Below, one piece after another: positions 34,045 to 44,244 of a stretch of 64,000 bases of DNA (its first letter is position 1; the number at the start of each line of letters is the position of its first letter). The DNA is from an uncultured Gammaproteobacteria bacterium. Lineage in GTDB: Bacteria; Pseudomonadota; Gammaproteobacteria; GCA-002705445; GCA-002716945. The position numbers were made by a program, and so were the translations under genes. The stretch lies in NCBI GenBank assembly GCA_902632305.1, contig CACPCG010000001.1, positions 1-64,000 of the forward strand, given 5' to 3'. The notes beneath the pieces were generated by a model. That model ran no database searches. It was given only the letters and a program-made list of their open reading frames with translations, and was not told the DNA's origin.

Positions 34045-34692
34045 ATGGGTGATACTTGGAAATCGATAACACCAGGTGGTGTGAGCGCCTTTGTCAATGC
34101 AACAACTGCAACAGCATTAGTTTGGATTGCGATAGAGAGTAGTATTGCAAGTCATTTTAGTGTCTCTATTATTTACCCATTAATAGTAGCTTTACTTCTA
34201 GGCGGATATCTTTTGTACAAAAAAAATGGTTATGATTCAATAGAAAAGCGATCCACTCTTCAGGCAATCCTATCTACTGTCATACTTTGGTTTGCTACTT
34301 CTGGTTATTTAAATTTTATCCCAGAATTTATGATAACTCTCGGAATTTTTGAGAATCTTGCATATTCATTACTTGTGGGAACCACAATCTTTGTGCTTTT
34401 TTTAACTGTATTTCATGGGCTTCATGGAAAATATTTCACCACACTGATGCTCGAACACATGCCTTGGGTCATCAACCCTGACAGATTTCTATTATTTTTC
34501 TGGTTCTGGATAAATCTTATAACAGCGGGTATTTTAAATATATTTGAAGTTAATATGTGGTGGTATTTTGTAAACCTATTCTTTTATGCTCTTTTCCCAT
34601 CTCTTTTCTTTGGTACCCGAGTGCAAGAGCTACATGGTTCACATATCAAAGACAAAGATGACTACTTTGATGACGATGGAGGTTTCAAATAA
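34045..34692 (+). CDS. unassigned six-helix membrane protein
   Basis: I do not recognise the family. The 215 residues contain about six hydrophobic segments (roughly 12-36, 40-58, 72-92, 102-126, 148-169, 173-191) and an acidic cytoplasmic tail ending DKDDYFDDDGG. A loop after segment four is His-rich (HGLHGKYF, then LEHMPWV), which could bind metal or haem, though that is speculation. AGGAG lies about 8 nt before the ATG, and codon use looks like that of its neighbours, so it is a real gene. It is divergent from gmk and convergent with a small membrane-associated protein gene. Confidence 0.75.
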   Translation: MGDTWKSITPGGVSAFVNATTATALVWIAIESSIASHFSVSIIYPLIVALLLGGYLLYKKNGYDSIEKRSTLQAILSTVILWFATSGYLNFIPEFMITLGIFENLAYSLLVGTTIFVLFLTVFHGLHGKYFTTLMLEHMPWVINPDRFLLFFWFWINLITAGILNIFEVNMWWYFVNLFFYALFPSLFFGTRVQELHGSHIKDKDDYFDDDGGFK

Positions 34693-34699
34693 TTAATCA

Positions 34700-35038
34700 T
34701 CAAAAGTTTTTTTTAGGAAGAATATCAACTCCAAAATATTTACCAACTTTCACCAAAAATGCAATGGCTAGCACGCCACCAGGTAAAGCAAAAACTCCTA
34801 ACGCTCCTAAACCTTTTAAAATATCCTTTAGTTGTTCATTAGCTTTGGATAAATCGTCAGCTGGAATCTTCTCTCCTGCAACATACTTATAGTATATGTC
34901 CAACATTTGTGAGGATTCTTTTGATTCAGTCTCTAAAGCAATTTTTAGTGAATTCAATGATTCAGTAATCTTTGATTTCTGAGATTCGTATCGGTGTGTT
35001 ATTTTTTCAAAAAATTTTTTTTCGCTGTCTTGTCCCAT
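34700..35038 (-). CDS. small protein with C-terminal LETM1-like segment, function unknown
   Basis: A 112-residue protein. The first 75 residues are charged and probably helical. About residues 78-108 form one hydrophobic segment rich in Gly and Ala (GALGVFALPGGVLAIAFLVK) ending VDILPK. The LPGG...LP pattern is reminiscent of LETM1-domain proteins, but the match is short and I hold it lightly. It is convergent with the six-helix protein (7-nt gap) and divergent from apaG. Confidence 0.6.
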   Translation of the reverse strand: MGQDSEKKFFEKITHRYESQKSKITESLNSLKIALETESKESSQMLDIYYKYVAGEKIPADDLSKANEQLKDILKGLGALGVFALPGGVLAIAFLVKVGKYFGVDILPKKNF

Positions 35039-35117
35039 ATCGTTCTAATTTTGAATTATTCGATGATTTCATGTTATCATATAATATATATTACTCTAGA
35101 AATTAAACTAAATAGCA

Positions 35118-35492
35118 GTGTCTAATAACAATATCAAAATATCTGTAAATACCTCTTACTTACAGCAAGAGTCTGATCCTGAAAATAACAAATTCTATTT
35201 TCTTTATACTGTCTCAATAGCGAATCATGGTGATGAGGGTGCTAAGCTGCTATCAAGGCATTGGATTATCGAAGATGCGAATGGAAAAGTACAAAATGTT
35301 AAAGGTGAGGGTGTAGTAGGTGACCAACCGTATATAAATCCCGGAGATGAGTATCAATACACAAGTGGAACACTCCTGGAAACCTCGCTAGGAACGATGA
35401 AAGGAAGTTATCAAATGATAAATGACTCAGATAAATATTTTGATGCAGAAATCCCTGAATTTGTTCTATCTATCCCTAGAGTGATTCATTAA
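35118..35492 (+). CDS. apaG: ApaG domain protein
   Basis: A 124-residue fibronectin-III-like beta-sandwich protein, family length (E. coli 125). Conserved blocks: LLSRHWIIEDANGK near residue 45, VKGEGVVGDQPYINPGDEYQYTSG split over residues about 59-82, and LGTMKGSYQM near 90. ApaG has been linked to cobalt resistance and magnesium efflux in enterics; its biochemical role is unresolved. The start is GTG at 35118, since no ATG is available in frame. It converges on folA with a 17-nt overlap. In E. coli apaG lies in the apaGH/rsmA cluster, not next to folA-thyA. Confidence 0.9.
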   Translation: MSNNNIKISVNTSYLQQESDPENNKFYFLYTVSIANHGDEGAKLLSRHWIIEDANGKVQNVKGEGVVGDQPYINPGDEYQYTSGTLLETSLGTMKGSYQMINDSDKYFDAEIPEFVLSIPRVIH

Positions 35493-35973
35493 CACGCTCA
35501 TAAATTATGTTCTCATAGTCTATTCTTGTTTTACTTTCTCTTATCTTTTCTGACTTAATTTTTCTCCAATTGTTTATCTCAAAACTTGGGAACCATGCAT
35601 CTCCCTCAAAAGCACTATTTATTCTAGTTATGTACATCTTATTAGCAAAGGGAAGAGCTAATTCATAAATTTGAGAGCCCCCAATTATAAAAATCTCTTT
35701 TTCACCCTTAAGATATTGAAGGATATTCTCCAAGTTAGAGAAAACTTTTACACCATTACTTTGATAGTTCTGATCTCTTGATAATACAATATTTAATCTA
35801 CCATCTAAAACTCTTCCTATTGATTCGTGAGTCTTTCTTCCCATTACTATAGGATTTCCCATAGTGGTATCTCTAAAATTTTTAAGCTCACCAGGAATCT
35901 TCCAAGGTATCTGATTATTTTTTCCAATTAGATTATTGGTGTCCATCGCTACAATAATTGATATCTGAGTCAT
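35476..35973 (-). CDS. folA: dihydrofolate reductase
   Basis: Reduces dihydrofolate to tetrahydrofolate with NADPH. The 165 residues start MTQISIIVAMD, aligning with the E. coli start (MISLIAALA), so the ATG at 35973 is preferred to an earlier in-frame codon inside thyA. Motifs: IGKNNQIPWKIPGELK near residue 17 (substrate loop), VMGRKTHESIG near 44 and IIGGSQIYELAL near 96. The thyA gene ends 4 nt upstream, an arrangement that couples the enzyme producing dihydrofolate with the one recycling it. Confidence 0.95.
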   Translation of the reverse strand: MTQISIIVAMDTNNLIGKNNQIPWKIPGELKNFRDTTMGNPIVMGRKTHESIGRVLDGRLNIVLSRDQNYQSNGVKVFSNLENILQYLKGEKEIFIIGGSQIYELALPFANKMYITRINSAFEGDAWFPSFEINNWRKIKSEKIRESKTRIDYENIIYERVNESL

Positions 35974-35977
35974 ATTT

Positions 35978-36772
35978 TTATACTGAGACTTTTGCTGGTA
36001 TGTGATCATCAGCATCATAATTGCATAATTCAAAATCTTCAAATTTATATTCAAAAATAGAATTTACGTTTTGTTTAATCTTGAGGATCGGGAGTTTTTT
36101 TGGCTTTCTACTAAGTTGAGTTCTACATTGATCTAAGTGATTAGTATATAAATGAGCATCGCCAAAACTATGAATAAAATCTCCAACATCGAGTTTTAAT
36201 TGACTTGCAATCATCATTGTTAATAGTGAGTATGATGCGATATTAAACGGAACTCCAAGAAATACATCAGCACTTCTCTGGTATAAGTGACATGATAATC
36301 TATTGTCATTAATATAGAATTGAAAAAGAATATGACATGGTGGCAGATTCATTTTACCAATATCGCCAACATTCCAGGCTGAAACAACATGTCTTCTTGA
36401 GTTTGGATTATTCTTAAGGTTTGTCATCAATTCACTAATTTGATCTATACTTCTATTATCTTGAGAATTCCAAGATCGCCATTGGCTTCCATATGTAGGT
36501 CCTAGATTTCCATTTTCATCAGCCCACTCATCCCATATCCTCACATTATTATCTTTTAGATATTTTATATTCGTTTCACCTTTCAAGAACCAGAGTAATT
36601 CATGCGCCACTGATTTGAAATGTATTTTTTTTGTTGTTAACAATGGATAACCATCATTAAGATCGAACCTTAATTGATATCCAAAAATTGATAAGGTGCC
36701 GGTACCCGTTCTGTCACTTTTTTCATGACCATTTGAAATAATATGCTCAAGTAGATTAAGATACTGTCTCAC
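35978..36772 (-). CDS. thyA: thymidylate synthase ThyA
   Basis: Folate-dependent methylation of dUMP to dTMP. Exactly 264 residues, as in E. coli. Motifs: [16 protein letters not shown] near residue 21, [16 protein letters not shown] near 83 (split block), the catalytic Cys in [11 protein letters not shown] near 146, [16 protein letters not shown] near 166 and the C-terminal [12 protein letters not shown]. lgt lies upstream with a 4-nt overlap, as in enterics, and folA lies downstream. Confidence 0.97.
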   Translation of the reverse strand: MRQYLNLLEHIISNGHEKSDRTGTGTLSIFGYQLRFDLNDGYPLLTTKKIHFKSVAHELLWFLKGETNIKYLKDNNVRIWDEWADENGNLGPTYGSQWRSWNSQDNRSIDQISELMTNLKNNPNSRRHVVSAWNVGDIGKMNLPPCHILFQFYINDNRLSCHLYQRSADVFLGVPFNIASYSLLTMMIASQLKLDVGDFIHSFGDAHLYTNHLDQCRTQLSRKPKKLPILKIKQNVNSIFEYKFEDFELCNYDADDHIPAKVSV

Positions 36773-37560
36773 AATTTAGTGCTCCTCATGGCTGAAAGAT
36801 AAATCAAAACCCCAACAAAAAACATTGGTAACGAAAGTATATGTCCCATTGTCATCCAAGTAGATACTATATATCCAATTTGGATATCTGGCACTCTTAC
36901 AAATTCAACTATAAATCTAAATATACTATAAAATATCAAAAATGTAGCCGTTGAAAATCCTATTTTATAATTTTGGATTTTAGATATAAATAACAAAATA
37001 ATAAACAATACTATACCCTCAAGAAATGCCTCATATAACATCGATGGATGTCTGGTTTGCTCATCAACATTTGGGAAAATAACTCCCCAAGTCCCATCTG
37101 TTGGTTTGCCGTATAATTCTGCATTAATAAAATTTCCTATTCTTCCTAAAAATAAACCAATAGGGACGAATACAACTAAATAATCACTCAATCTTAAAAA
37201 ACTTAACTGCATCTTAGCGCTCAGCCAAACCAGATTTAGAAAGACCGCAATTAGTGCCCCATGAAAGGACATACCTCCTTCCCATATAAAGAATACTCTT
37301 TGCGGATTTAGCATATAGTAATCAAGATTATAAAAAATGACATAACCAATTCTCCCGCCAATTATTAGAGAAATGAGACCTGTAAAGAGGATTGTGTCAA
37401 TCTGTTGAGCATCTAGATAGTTTTTATTTAAACAAAAAGTATCCTTTTTCATTAAATTCTCAATTAGTAAAAATGAAATCACATACATTGCTCCGTACCA
37501 ATAGAGATTTATAGGTCCTAGAGACAACATAATTGGGCTTATATCATGCGTGTAAATCAT
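36769..37560 (-). CDS. lgt: prolipoprotein diacylglyceryl transferase
   Basis: Transfers diacylglycerol from phosphatidylglycerol to the lipobox Cys of prolipoproteins in the inner membrane. 263 residues with about seven transmembrane helices. Signature motifs: [11 protein letters not shown] near residue 68, [11 protein letters not shown] near 94 and the Lgt signature [13 protein letters not shown] near 139-151, with [12 protein letters not shown] near 172. A relevant substrate in this window is the M48 protease lipoprotein. Overlap with thyA is 4 nt. Confidence 0.96.
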   Translation of the reverse strand: MIYTHDISPIMLSLGPINLYWYGAMYVISFLLIENLMKKDTFCLNKNYLDAQQIDTILFTGLISLIIGGRIGYVIFYNLDYYMLNPQRVFFIWEGGMSFHGALIAVFLNLVWLSAKMQLSFLRLSDYLVVFVPIGLFLGRIGNFINAELYGKPTDGTWGVIFPNVDEQTRHPSMLYEAFLEGIVLFIILLFISKIQNYKIGFSTATFLIFYSIFRFIVEFVRVPDIQIGYIVSTWMTMGHILSLPMFFVGVLIYLSAMRSTKL

Positions 37561-37625
37561 TTTAACTTAATTTGAAGTATAATCTTATTTATAATAGCCT
37601 ATGAATCGTATTGATAAAACATTAT

Positions 37626-39623
37626 ATGAATAAATTACAAAAAGAGAAAAGTTTATACTTACTTCAACATGCCGATAATCCTGTGGACTGGTTTCCATGG
37701 TCAAATGAAGCATTTGAAATAGCTAAACAAAATGATAAGCCTATTCTCCTATCAATTGGTTACTCTGCATGTCACTGGTGTCATGTCATGGCACACGAAT
37801 CATTCGAGGATCCTGATATTGCAAAAATAATGAACGAAAATTTTGTGAATATTAAATTAGACAAAGAAGAACGACCTGATTTAGACAAAATCTATCAGAT
37901 GTCTCAAACTATTATTACGGGTAAGACTGGTGGCTGGCCACTTACCGTATTTATGAGTCCAGATAAATTACCATTTTTTGCTGGCACCTATTTCCCTCCG
38001 GAAGAAAGGTATGGTCTACCGGCATTCAAACAAATTCTTGAGAGAGTGAGCGAATTTTATGATACAAAAAAACATGATATTAAAACACAAAATGCACAAC
38101 TTGAAAATATTTTTAGTAATATAAATGATACGTCTGAAGTTGCAGTTCAGAGTAATATTTCAAATACCGTATTAGAGAACCTATCCAATTCTCTTGATAG
38201 AATGCATGGTGGCTTTGGATCAGCTCCTAAATTTCCTCGTTGTACAAATATTCAGTTTATTTTAGAAAAAGAAGTGGACATTACAGATGAAATAAAATCT
38301 CTAATTGAGCTAAGCCTAGACCGGATGTGTTTTGCTGGCATATACGATCATGTAGATGGAGGATTTTTTAGATATTCTGTTGATGAAATTTGGATGATTC
38401 CTCATTTTGAGAAAATGCTCTACGATAATGGACCGCTTGTAAGTATTTTATCAAATGCATATAAAATATATAAAAAAGATATTTATTTGAAAAGAGCTAA
38501 AGAAACATGTGACTGGGTTATTGATAATATGCAGGATGAAAAAGGAGGATTTTACTCAACAGTTGATGCAGATTCTGAAGGTGAAGAAGGTAAATATTAT
38601 GTTTGGTCGAGTGAAGAATTAAAGAGTATTTTAAATGATAATGAAAATAATATTTTTGATAGTGTTTTTAAAATTGATGATAAGCCAAACTTTGGAAAGT
38701 TTTTTCATCTTCACGTTCCAAAAGGGAAAGAAAACGAGTATTACAAGAATACAGATGTGATAGAGAATATTAAAACCAAACTTCAAAAGATAAGAAATGA
38801 ACGAATCCGACCAGATACTGATTATAAAATTCTTACATCTTGGAATTGTCTAATGATTAAAGGGTTGTTAGATATCTATAAGGTTACTGGGGATGACAAA
38901 TATCTAAATTCTGCTCAAAAAGCTTTTTCATTTATAAAAGATAGTCTTTGGGATGGGTCTGACTTATATGCTTGCTTTCACGATAAGCCAAAATTCATTG
39001 CTTACATTGATGATTATGCTTTTTTATGTGATGTTTGTTTAGATTTTATAAAACTAGAATGGGATGATAACAACTTTAAATTTCTTACCAATTTAATATC
39101 ATCTTGTTTAGAAGATTATGAAGATAAAGAAAATGGTGGTTTTTTCTTTTCATCAGAAAAGAATAAAGATTTAATATATAGACCAAAAACTTATACAGAT
39201 GAGTCGATGCCCTCAGGGAATAGTGTTATCTTGGGAGTCTTTAGTCAATTGTATGAACTCACAAACGACAACAAGTATAGGAGTTTAATAGATAAAATTT
39301 TATTGTCAGCAAGAACCTCTATAACTAGATCGCCTGAATCGCATTGCAATCTCCTTCTTGAGAATATAGAATATTTTCCGAAAAAATTAATAATTGTCAG
39401 AAGTCCTAGAGAAGATATGGTTGAGTTGAGAAACAAAATAAATATGTTTGTTAGAAATTCAGACATAGTCTTATTCTTAAATGACGATATATCTACCAAT
39501 ATTCATAATATAGATGATAAAAAAACTGAAAATAAATTCTCAGCATTTATCTGTGAGAATTTTATATGCGAGCAACCAATCACAGAAGTAGACGTATTAA
39601 TTGATAGATTAAATAGAAAATGA
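37626..39623 (+). CDS. DUF255 thioredoxin-fold / six-hairpin-glycosidase-like protein (YyaL/SSP411 family)
   Basis: A 665-residue protein of a widely conserved but biochemically unclear family. The N-terminal DUF255 thioredoxin-like domain starts [17 protein letters not shown] and contains [17 protein letters not shown] (a CHWC motif near residue 50) and [12 protein letters not shown] near 105. The rest is an (alpha/alpha) barrel resembling N-acylglucosamine epimerases ([21 protein letters not shown] near 240-260, given here as a region). ATG 37626 aligns with the family start. A TTG 15 nt upstream and a 10-codon ORF at 37601 are less plausible. Confidence 0.88.
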   Translation: MNKLQKEKSLYLLQHADNPVDWFPWSNEAFEIAKQNDKPILLSIGYSACHWCHVMAHESFEDPDIAKIMNENFVNIKLDKEERPDLDKIYQMSQTIITGKTGGWPLTVFMSPDKLPFFAGTYFPPEERYGLPAFKQILERVSEFYDTKKHDIKTQNAQLENIFSNINDTSEVAVQSNISNTVLENLSNSLDRMHGGFGSAPKFPRCTNIQFILEKEVDITDEIKSLIELSLDRMCFAGIYDHVDGGFFRYSVDEIWMIPHFEKMLYDNGPLVSILSNAYKIYKKDIYLKRAKETCDWVIDNMQDEKGGFYSTVDADSEGEEGKYYVWSSEELKSILNDNENNIFDSVFKIDDKPNFGKFFHLHVPKGKENEYYKNTDVIENIKTKLQKIRNERIRPDTDYKILTSWNCLMIKGLLDIYKVTGDDKYLNSAQKAFSFIKDSLWDGSDLYACFHDKPKFIAYIDDYAFLCDVCLDFIKLEWDDNNFKFLTNLISSCLEDYEDKENGGFFFSSEKNKDLIYRPKTYTDESMPSGNSVILGVFSQLYELTNDNKYRSLIDKILLSARTSITRSPESHCNLLLENIEYFPKKLIIVRSPREDMVELRNKINMFVRNSDIVLFLNDDISTNIHNIDDKKTENKFSAFICENFICEQPITEVDVLIDRLNRK

Positions 39624-40381
39624 ACTTTATTCTAATTATATTCAGATTCCCACTCGTTATCTTTCATGTATCAGCTGGTTTAATTATTTTGATATTTTTT
39701 CCTAGTAAAAATATAAATCTTAAGCCTATTCATCACATGATAAGTTGTATATGGATGAAGATTCTTTTTAAAATATTTGGTTTTAAATTGATCAAAATTG
39801 GTGAAGTTGATTTGGATGCCAAGTCGTATATTTCTAATCATGTTACATTATTTGATATAATCGTTATAAACTCTATCATCCCGGTAAATTTTGTTGCAAA
39901 ATCTGAAATAAAGAATTGGCCTATCATCGGTCATTTGTCAGCCAAAACAGGCACAATTTTTATTAATAGAGGAGATTCTTCAGATAATGAGCGCGTTATC
40001 ATGACTATACAGTCATATCTTAAAATGAATAAAAAAGTTGTCATATTTCCGGAAGGTCGTATTGGAGATGGCAAAACGATAAGAAAATTTCACAGCAAAT
40101 TACTCAAATCTATTAGTGATAAGGATATGAAAGTTCAACCAATTTTTGTTCATTATCCAAAAAAATATCCAATCGATAATCAAAATGATCAGAGCATTTG
40201 TTGGTCTGACAAATCTCAGACACTTCTTAAAATTTCACTGAGGTGCATGTCTAGGTGGCAGACTAACGTTATAGTAAAATTCGGAAATTCAATCAATTGT
40301 AACCAAAGTGAGTACTCACTTAGCAAAGAAAGTTTCGAATCGGTAAGTAATTCAAGAAATGAATTAGTTGGAAGAGATTAG
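39620..40381 (+). CDS. 1-acyl-glycerol-3-phosphate acyltransferase (PlsC) family protein
   Basis: A 253-residue membrane acyltransferase candidate for phospholipid synthesis. After an N-terminal hydrophobic segment (about 1-30) come the HX4D catalytic motif in [11 protein letters not shown] near residue 73, TIFINRGD near 112 (substrate binding) and [14 protein letters not shown] near 139. It starts within the DUF255 gene stop (ATGA overlap), so the pair is an operon. It could acylate lysophosphatidate or another lyso-lipid such as an ornithine lipid. Sequence alone does not decide. Confidence 0.85.
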   Translation: MNFILIIFRFPLVIFHVSAGLIILIFFPSKNINLKPIHHMISCIWMKILFKIFGFKLIKIGEVDLDAKSYISNHVTLFDIIVINSIIPVNFVAKSEIKNWPIIGHLSAKTGTIFINRGDSSDNERVIMTIQSYLKMNKKVVIFPEGRIGDGKTIRKFHSKLLKSISDKDMKVQPIFVHYPKKYPIDNQNDQSICWSDKSQTLLKISLRCMSRWQTNVIVKFGNSINCNQSEYSLSKESFESVSNSRNELVGRD

Positions 40382-40719
40382 ACCATTCCTCTTTTGTCGC
40401 CTTCAGCCCCAACTTCAACGTCAACTACTATATCTGTTGTGGGAGTCCACTGACAAGCTATTACCATGCCTTTGTCCATTTCTTCTTTGTATAGAATCAT
40501 AACTGGATCGCATGGACTTGGGGGGTATTTTCCTTCACCCTCTAAGATGGTTGCTCTACATGATCCACAACTTCCTACCTTACACGATAGAGGCCAAGCA
40601 ATCTTGTTTCTCAGTGCTGCCTTCATGAGTAATTCACCTGGTTCACACATAAATTCATCGCCTGTACTTTTAATGGTAACTTTGACCGGCTCCTTCTTTT
40701 TAAATAATCCAAATACCAT
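40378..40719 (-). CDS. [2Fe-2S] ferredoxin, plant type
   Basis: A 113-residue electron-transfer protein. The cluster motif is CKVGSCGSC near residues 46-54, and a fourth Cys lies near 89 (IACQW), matching the CX4CX2C...C plant-type pattern. A basic/hydrophobic leader (FGLFKKKEP) precedes the fold. The redox partner is not evident; rubredoxin is encoded nearby on the same strand. It is convergent with the acyltransferase (4-nt overlap). Confidence 0.88.
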   Translation of the reverse strand: MVFGLFKKKEPVKVTIKSTGDEFMCEPGELLMKAALRNKIAWPLSCKVGSCGSCRATILEGEGKYPPSPCDPVMILYKEEMDKGMVIACQWTPTTDIVVDVEVGAEGDKRGMV

Positions 40720-40800
40720 CAGTTCTCCTTGGCATAATAAACAGATTTAAATATACCATAAATATCAGAAACTGAAAGAGTAATTATTGATTAATGTTAC

Positions 40801-42111
40801 TTAGAACTGATAATTCTTTAATCTTGAAAAAAGGTGAGTGCTCAGCAATAAACTCCGAGATAAAAAAAACATAAGAAATGAAATCCAGAGGAAATCGTTA
40901 GTCGATTCAAACACGAACATTTCTAGGCTAAAAAATACTGTACCGGATAATATCATCACGTTTCTTATAAATCTTGTATCTAATAAACCTATATAAACTC
41001 CATCTAGCCAGAATGCCACTGTAGCAAAGACAAATACCCCATACAACCAAAGGATATTAGACTCAATTGAGAGACGAAGAATTTCTAAATTGGTAATGTA
41101 AGCAATTAATAAATCACTAGTTGAAATAAAAATTAAGAAAATTATAAGCATTAAGAAGAAGGAATACTTTCCAGTAACTAAAATACTATTTATTAATATA
41201 CTCTTATCTCTTTTTCCTACTGAATTTCCGACTAATACCTCTGATGCATGAGCAATTCCATCGATGCCATAGGAAAATATAAAAAAGAAGTTTAATAATA
41301 CAGTATTAGTCGCAAGAGCAATGTTACCATAACTTGCACTCTGCAACATAAAGTACATGAAACATGTCATTAATATTAAAGATCGAATAAACATGTCTAT
41401 ATTAACAAAAATCTTTTTTATTAATGAGTTACTGAATAAATGTAATCCTATTTGATTTTTAAAATTTCTTTTCTCTTTGTATATTGCATGTATTACAAAT
41501 ATTAAAATTGAATACTCGGCTATCAATGATGCAATTGCCACTCCCTCTATTGAAAGTCCTAAAATAATGACAAACAAATAATCTAGAATTATATTTAAGA
41601 CATTGATGAATATTATAATAATCATGGCTCTCGTTGTTTTTTGTACACCAATGTAATAACCAATTAGAATATCTCTGATGAATATTGCTGGTACAGACCA
41701 CATCCTATATTCTAAATAAATCTTACTATTGATCAAAATTTCACTTGAAGAGCTAAATAATGAGAGAGAAATATGGATGATTTGATTTCTAAATATTAAA
41801 ATCACTGAAGATATAATCATAGATATAAAAAATATATGAATGATAGACTTTATAAGATCTTTGTTACTGCTAGATCCTTCGCTTTGTGAAACAAAACCTG
41901 TGGTAATTGATTTTACAAAACCAAAACTAAAAAGAATATAGCTTATTATTATTGAACCAACACCGATTGCACCAATAAATATTTCTGATCCTAATTGGCC
42001 CATCATAATATTGTCAACTAGTCCAACCAGTGGGACAGTTATATTAGAAACAATCAGTGGTAAAGAGATTTTTAGAACTTTTAAATCAAGTTTTGTGAAA
42101 GATAAATTCAA
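40801..42111 (-). CDS. MATE-family efflux transporter (DinF-like)
   Basis: A 436-residue protein with about twelve transmembrane segments in two halves, each beginning with the MATE pattern (LPLIVSNITVPLVGLVDNIMMG near residue 17-38 and the FIFSYGIDGIAHASEVLVG region near 270). It probably expels organic cations or other toxic compounds using an H+ or Na+ gradient. The start appears to be TTG at 42111, immediately after the rubredoxin stop. The next in-frame ATG would remove the first helix. Confidence 0.87.
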   Translation of the reverse strand: MNLSFTKLDLKVLKISLPLIVSNITVPLVGLVDNIMMGQLGSEIFIGAIGVGSIIISYILFSFGFVKSITTGFVSQSEGSSSNKDLIKSIIHIFFISMIISSVILIFRNQIIHISLSLFSSSSEILINSKIYLEYRMWSVPAIFIRDILIGYYIGVQKTTRAMIIIIFINVLNIILDYLFVIILGLSIEGVAIASLIAEYSILIFVIHAIYKEKRNFKNQIGLHLFSNSLIKKIFVNIDMFIRSLILMTCFMYFMLQSASYGNIALATNTVLLNFFFIFSYGIDGIAHASEVLVGNSVGKRDKSILINSILVTGKYSFFLMLIIFLIFISTSDLLIAYITNLEILRLSIESNILWLYGVFVFATVAFWLDGVYIGLLDTRFIRNVMILSGTVFFSLEMFVFESTNDFLWISFLMFFLSRSLLLSTHLFSRLKNYQF

Positions 42112-42279
42112 TTATGTAACTTCAATCATATCAAAGTCATCTTTTGTGGCTCCACAATCAGGGCATATCCACGTTTCAGGAACGTCTTCCCATTTAGTAC
42201 CGGGCTCAATACCGTCATCTGGCCATCCTTGCTCCTCATCGTATATAAGCCCACAAATTAGACATAGATATTTTTTCAT
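42112..42279 (-). CDS. rubredoxin
   Basis: A 55-residue gene I translated from the minus strand (ATG 42277-42279, stop TAA 42112-42114). It begins [20 protein letters not shown] and contains the two iron-binding CxxC pairs, CLICG near residue 6 and CPDCGA near 39, with the central [18 protein letters not shown] block. Aerobic gammaproteobacterial rubredoxins pass electrons to, for example, alkane hydroxylases or take part in oxidative stress responses. No alkB is present here. It is directly followed by the MATE gene with no gap. Confidence 0.95.
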   Translation of the reverse strand: MKKYLCLICGLIYDEEQGWPDDGIEPGTKWEDVPETWICPDCGATKDDFDMIEVT

Positions 42280-42344
42280 TTTTCTAGACAGTAGTGTGGC
42301 ATAAATCTATGATAAACCCAATTTATTTGCTATAAATAATTTAC

Positions 42345-42977
42345 ATGATGCAAAATAGTTTAAAGGGTCTCTACCCTATCAGTCCTTCTGAATATCTGTC
42401 TGATACATCCTACATCGATAATTGTATTGCAGTCATCCATTCTGGTGTAAGTTTATTTCAATTCAGATCAAAAGGATTCTCAGCCAAAAAAAAGAGGAAA
42501 TATATAAGTACGTTATATGAGGAGTGTGTGAGATGTAATGTTCAATTTATAATAAATGATTTCTACTTTGAACTGGATAAATATGAAAGCGCAGGTCTTC
42601 ACCTGGGATTTAATGATGGAAATATAAAACTTCTTAGGGAAAAGTATGGTGACCATAGAATTATTGGTGTTTCGTGTTATGATTCAGTTGAAAACGCAAG
42701 AGAAGCTGAAAGACAAGGTGCTAGTTATGTTTCTTTCGGATCCATGTATAATACTTTCAACAAAAAAGATTTTACAATTTGTAAAAGTGAAGTAATAATT
42801 AGAGCGAATAGGTATATTCAGATACCAATTTGTGTTATTGGCGGAATCAACTTGTCAAATATTGCAGAGCAAATAGATTTAAAACCTAATATGATTGCAA
42901 TAATTGATGGGATTTTTAAAGATAAGAATTTTCCTGATAATCTAAAGAGCTTTTTAAATTTAATAAGAAATGAATAG
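42345..42977 (+). CDS. thiE: thiamine-phosphate synthase
   Basis: Couples the thiazole and pyrimidine moieties to thiamine phosphate. The 210-residue TIM-barrel protein has LFQFRSKG near residue 37 (QLRxK in the family), INDFYFELDKYESAGLHLG near 67-85, GVSCYDSVENAREAERQGASY near 100-120 and VIGGINLSNI near 165. It is somewhat diverged, but all substrate loops are recognisable. hemL overlaps its end by 8 nt. There is no TPP riboswitch in the 65-nt leader. Confidence 0.88.
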   Translation: MMQNSLKGLYPISPSEYLSDTSYIDNCIAVIHSGVSLFQFRSKGFSAKKKRKYISTLYEECVRCNVQFIINDFYFELDKYESAGLHLGFNDGNIKLLREKYGDHRIIGVSCYDSVENAREAERQGASYVSFGSMYNTFNKKDFTICKSEVIIRANRYIQIPICVIGGINLSNIAEQIDLKPNMIAIIDGIFKDKNFPDNLKSFLNLIRNE

Positions 42978-44244
42978 ATCAAAAAATATTTTCAAAACTG
43001 CAAAAAAAATAATACCTGGTGGCGTTAATTCACCAGTTAGAGCATTTAGTGCAGTAAATGGCCAACCTTTTTTTGTCAAAAAAGCAAAAAATCAATACTT
43101 ATATGATGAAGATGGTGCAAAATATATTGATTACATCGGTTCATGGGGTGCACAGATTTTAGGTCACTCTGATAGTCGGATAATTAAAACAATAAAAAAA
43201 ACAATATCTAATGGTATTACCTATGGAATACCATGTGCTGATGAGGTAGAAATTGCAAAACGCATCATAAAGATATTTCCCTCAATTCAAAAAATTAGAA
43301 TGGTTAATTCAGGAACAGAAGCAACCATGAGTGCGATACGTTTAGCTAGAGGATTCACAGGGAGATCGAAAATACTAAAGTTCAATGGTTGTTATCATGG
43401 TCATGGCGACTCTTTTTTAATAAAAGCAGGATCAGGTGCTTCGACTCTTGGAATACCAAACTCAAAAGGAGTACCTAAAGGACTCGCAAAAGAAACAATT
43501 TCCGTTGCTTATAATGATATAGAGGCAGTCAAAAAAGTGATTAAAGCACATAAGTTAGCTTGTATTATTATAGAGCCAATCGCTGGAAATATGAACTTTA
43601 TAAGAAGTGATAAGAGGTTTTTGAAGAAATTAAGAGTATTATGCTCAGAAAATAAAATTTTGTTAGTTTTTGATGAAGTTATGACTGGATTAAGGGTATC
43701 TTTAGGTGGAGCACAAGAGATTTATGGTGTCAAACCAGATTTGACCACCTTAGGTAAAGTATTAGGTGGGGGTTTCCCAGTGGGCGCATTTGGAGGTAAA
43801 TCAAAAATAATGGATTGTTTGAGTCCAGAAGGCGACGTTTATCAAGCAGGAACACTATCAGGAAATCCTGTTGCTATGGCTGCTGGAATTAAAACAATTG
43901 ATATCATATCGAAGAAAAAGTTTTTTGATGATTTATGCGCGAATACCAAGTACTTCACAGATTCTGTTAATATGATTGCTCAATCTAAGGGCATCGAAAT
44001 GTGTGCTGATAGTGAAGGTGGAATGTTTGGTTTGTTTTTTACAAAAGAAAAACCAAAGAACTACTCAGGCATAAGTAAGAGGAATATTCATCAATTCATA
44101 AGCTTTTTCAAATTTATGTTAACCAATGGTATATATTTTGCTCCTTCTGCATATGAAGCAGGATTTATGTCATCAAAACACACTAAAAAAGACATTGATA
44201 GAACGATAGAAACTATTGATTCTTGGATTACCCGCAGACGTTAA
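42970..44244 (+). CDS. hemL: glutamate-1-semialdehyde 2,1-aminomutase
   Basis: PLP enzyme that makes 5-aminolevulinate for haem by the C5 pathway. The 424 residues equal the family length. Motifs: GGVNSPVRAF near 17, GSWGAQILGH near 56, MVNSGTEATM near 114, CYHGHGDSFL near 139 and the PLP-binding Lys in TLGKVLGGGFPVGAFGG near 261-277. It overlaps thiE, and its stop is directly adjacent to the convergent glycerate kinase gene. A thiE-hemL neighbourhood is known in gammaproteobacteria such as Pseudomonas. Confidence 0.97.
   Translation: MNRSKNIFKTAKKIIPGGVNSPVRAFSAVNGQPFFVKKAKNQYLYDEDGAKYIDYIGSWGAQILGHSDSRIIKTIKKTISNGITYGIPCADEVEIAKRIIKIFPSIQKIRMVNSGTEATMSAIRLARGFTGRSKILKFNGCYHGHGDSFLIKAGSGASTLGIPNSKGVPKGLAKETISVAYNDIEAVKKVIKAHKLACIIIEPIAGNMNFIRSDKRFLKKLRVLCSENKILLVFDEVMTGLRVSLGGAQEIYGVKPDLTTLGKVLGGGFPVGAFGGKSKIMDCLSPEGDVYQAGTLSGNPVAMAAGIKTIDIISKKKFFDDLCANTKYFTDSVNMIAQSKGIEMCADSEGGMFGLFFTKEKPKNYSGISKRNIHQFISFFKFMLTNGIYFAPSAYEAGFMSSKHTKKDIDRTIETIDSWITRRR

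Noticed and set aside
37601-37633. 10-codon upstream ORF overlapping the DUF255 start
   Set aside because: Short, without a ribosome binding site and without regulatory codon pattern; expected by chance in AT-rich DNA.
42280-42344. TPP riboswitch before thiE
   Set aside because: The 65-nt leader is too short and lacks the conserved CUGAGA and related TPP-aptamer blocks.
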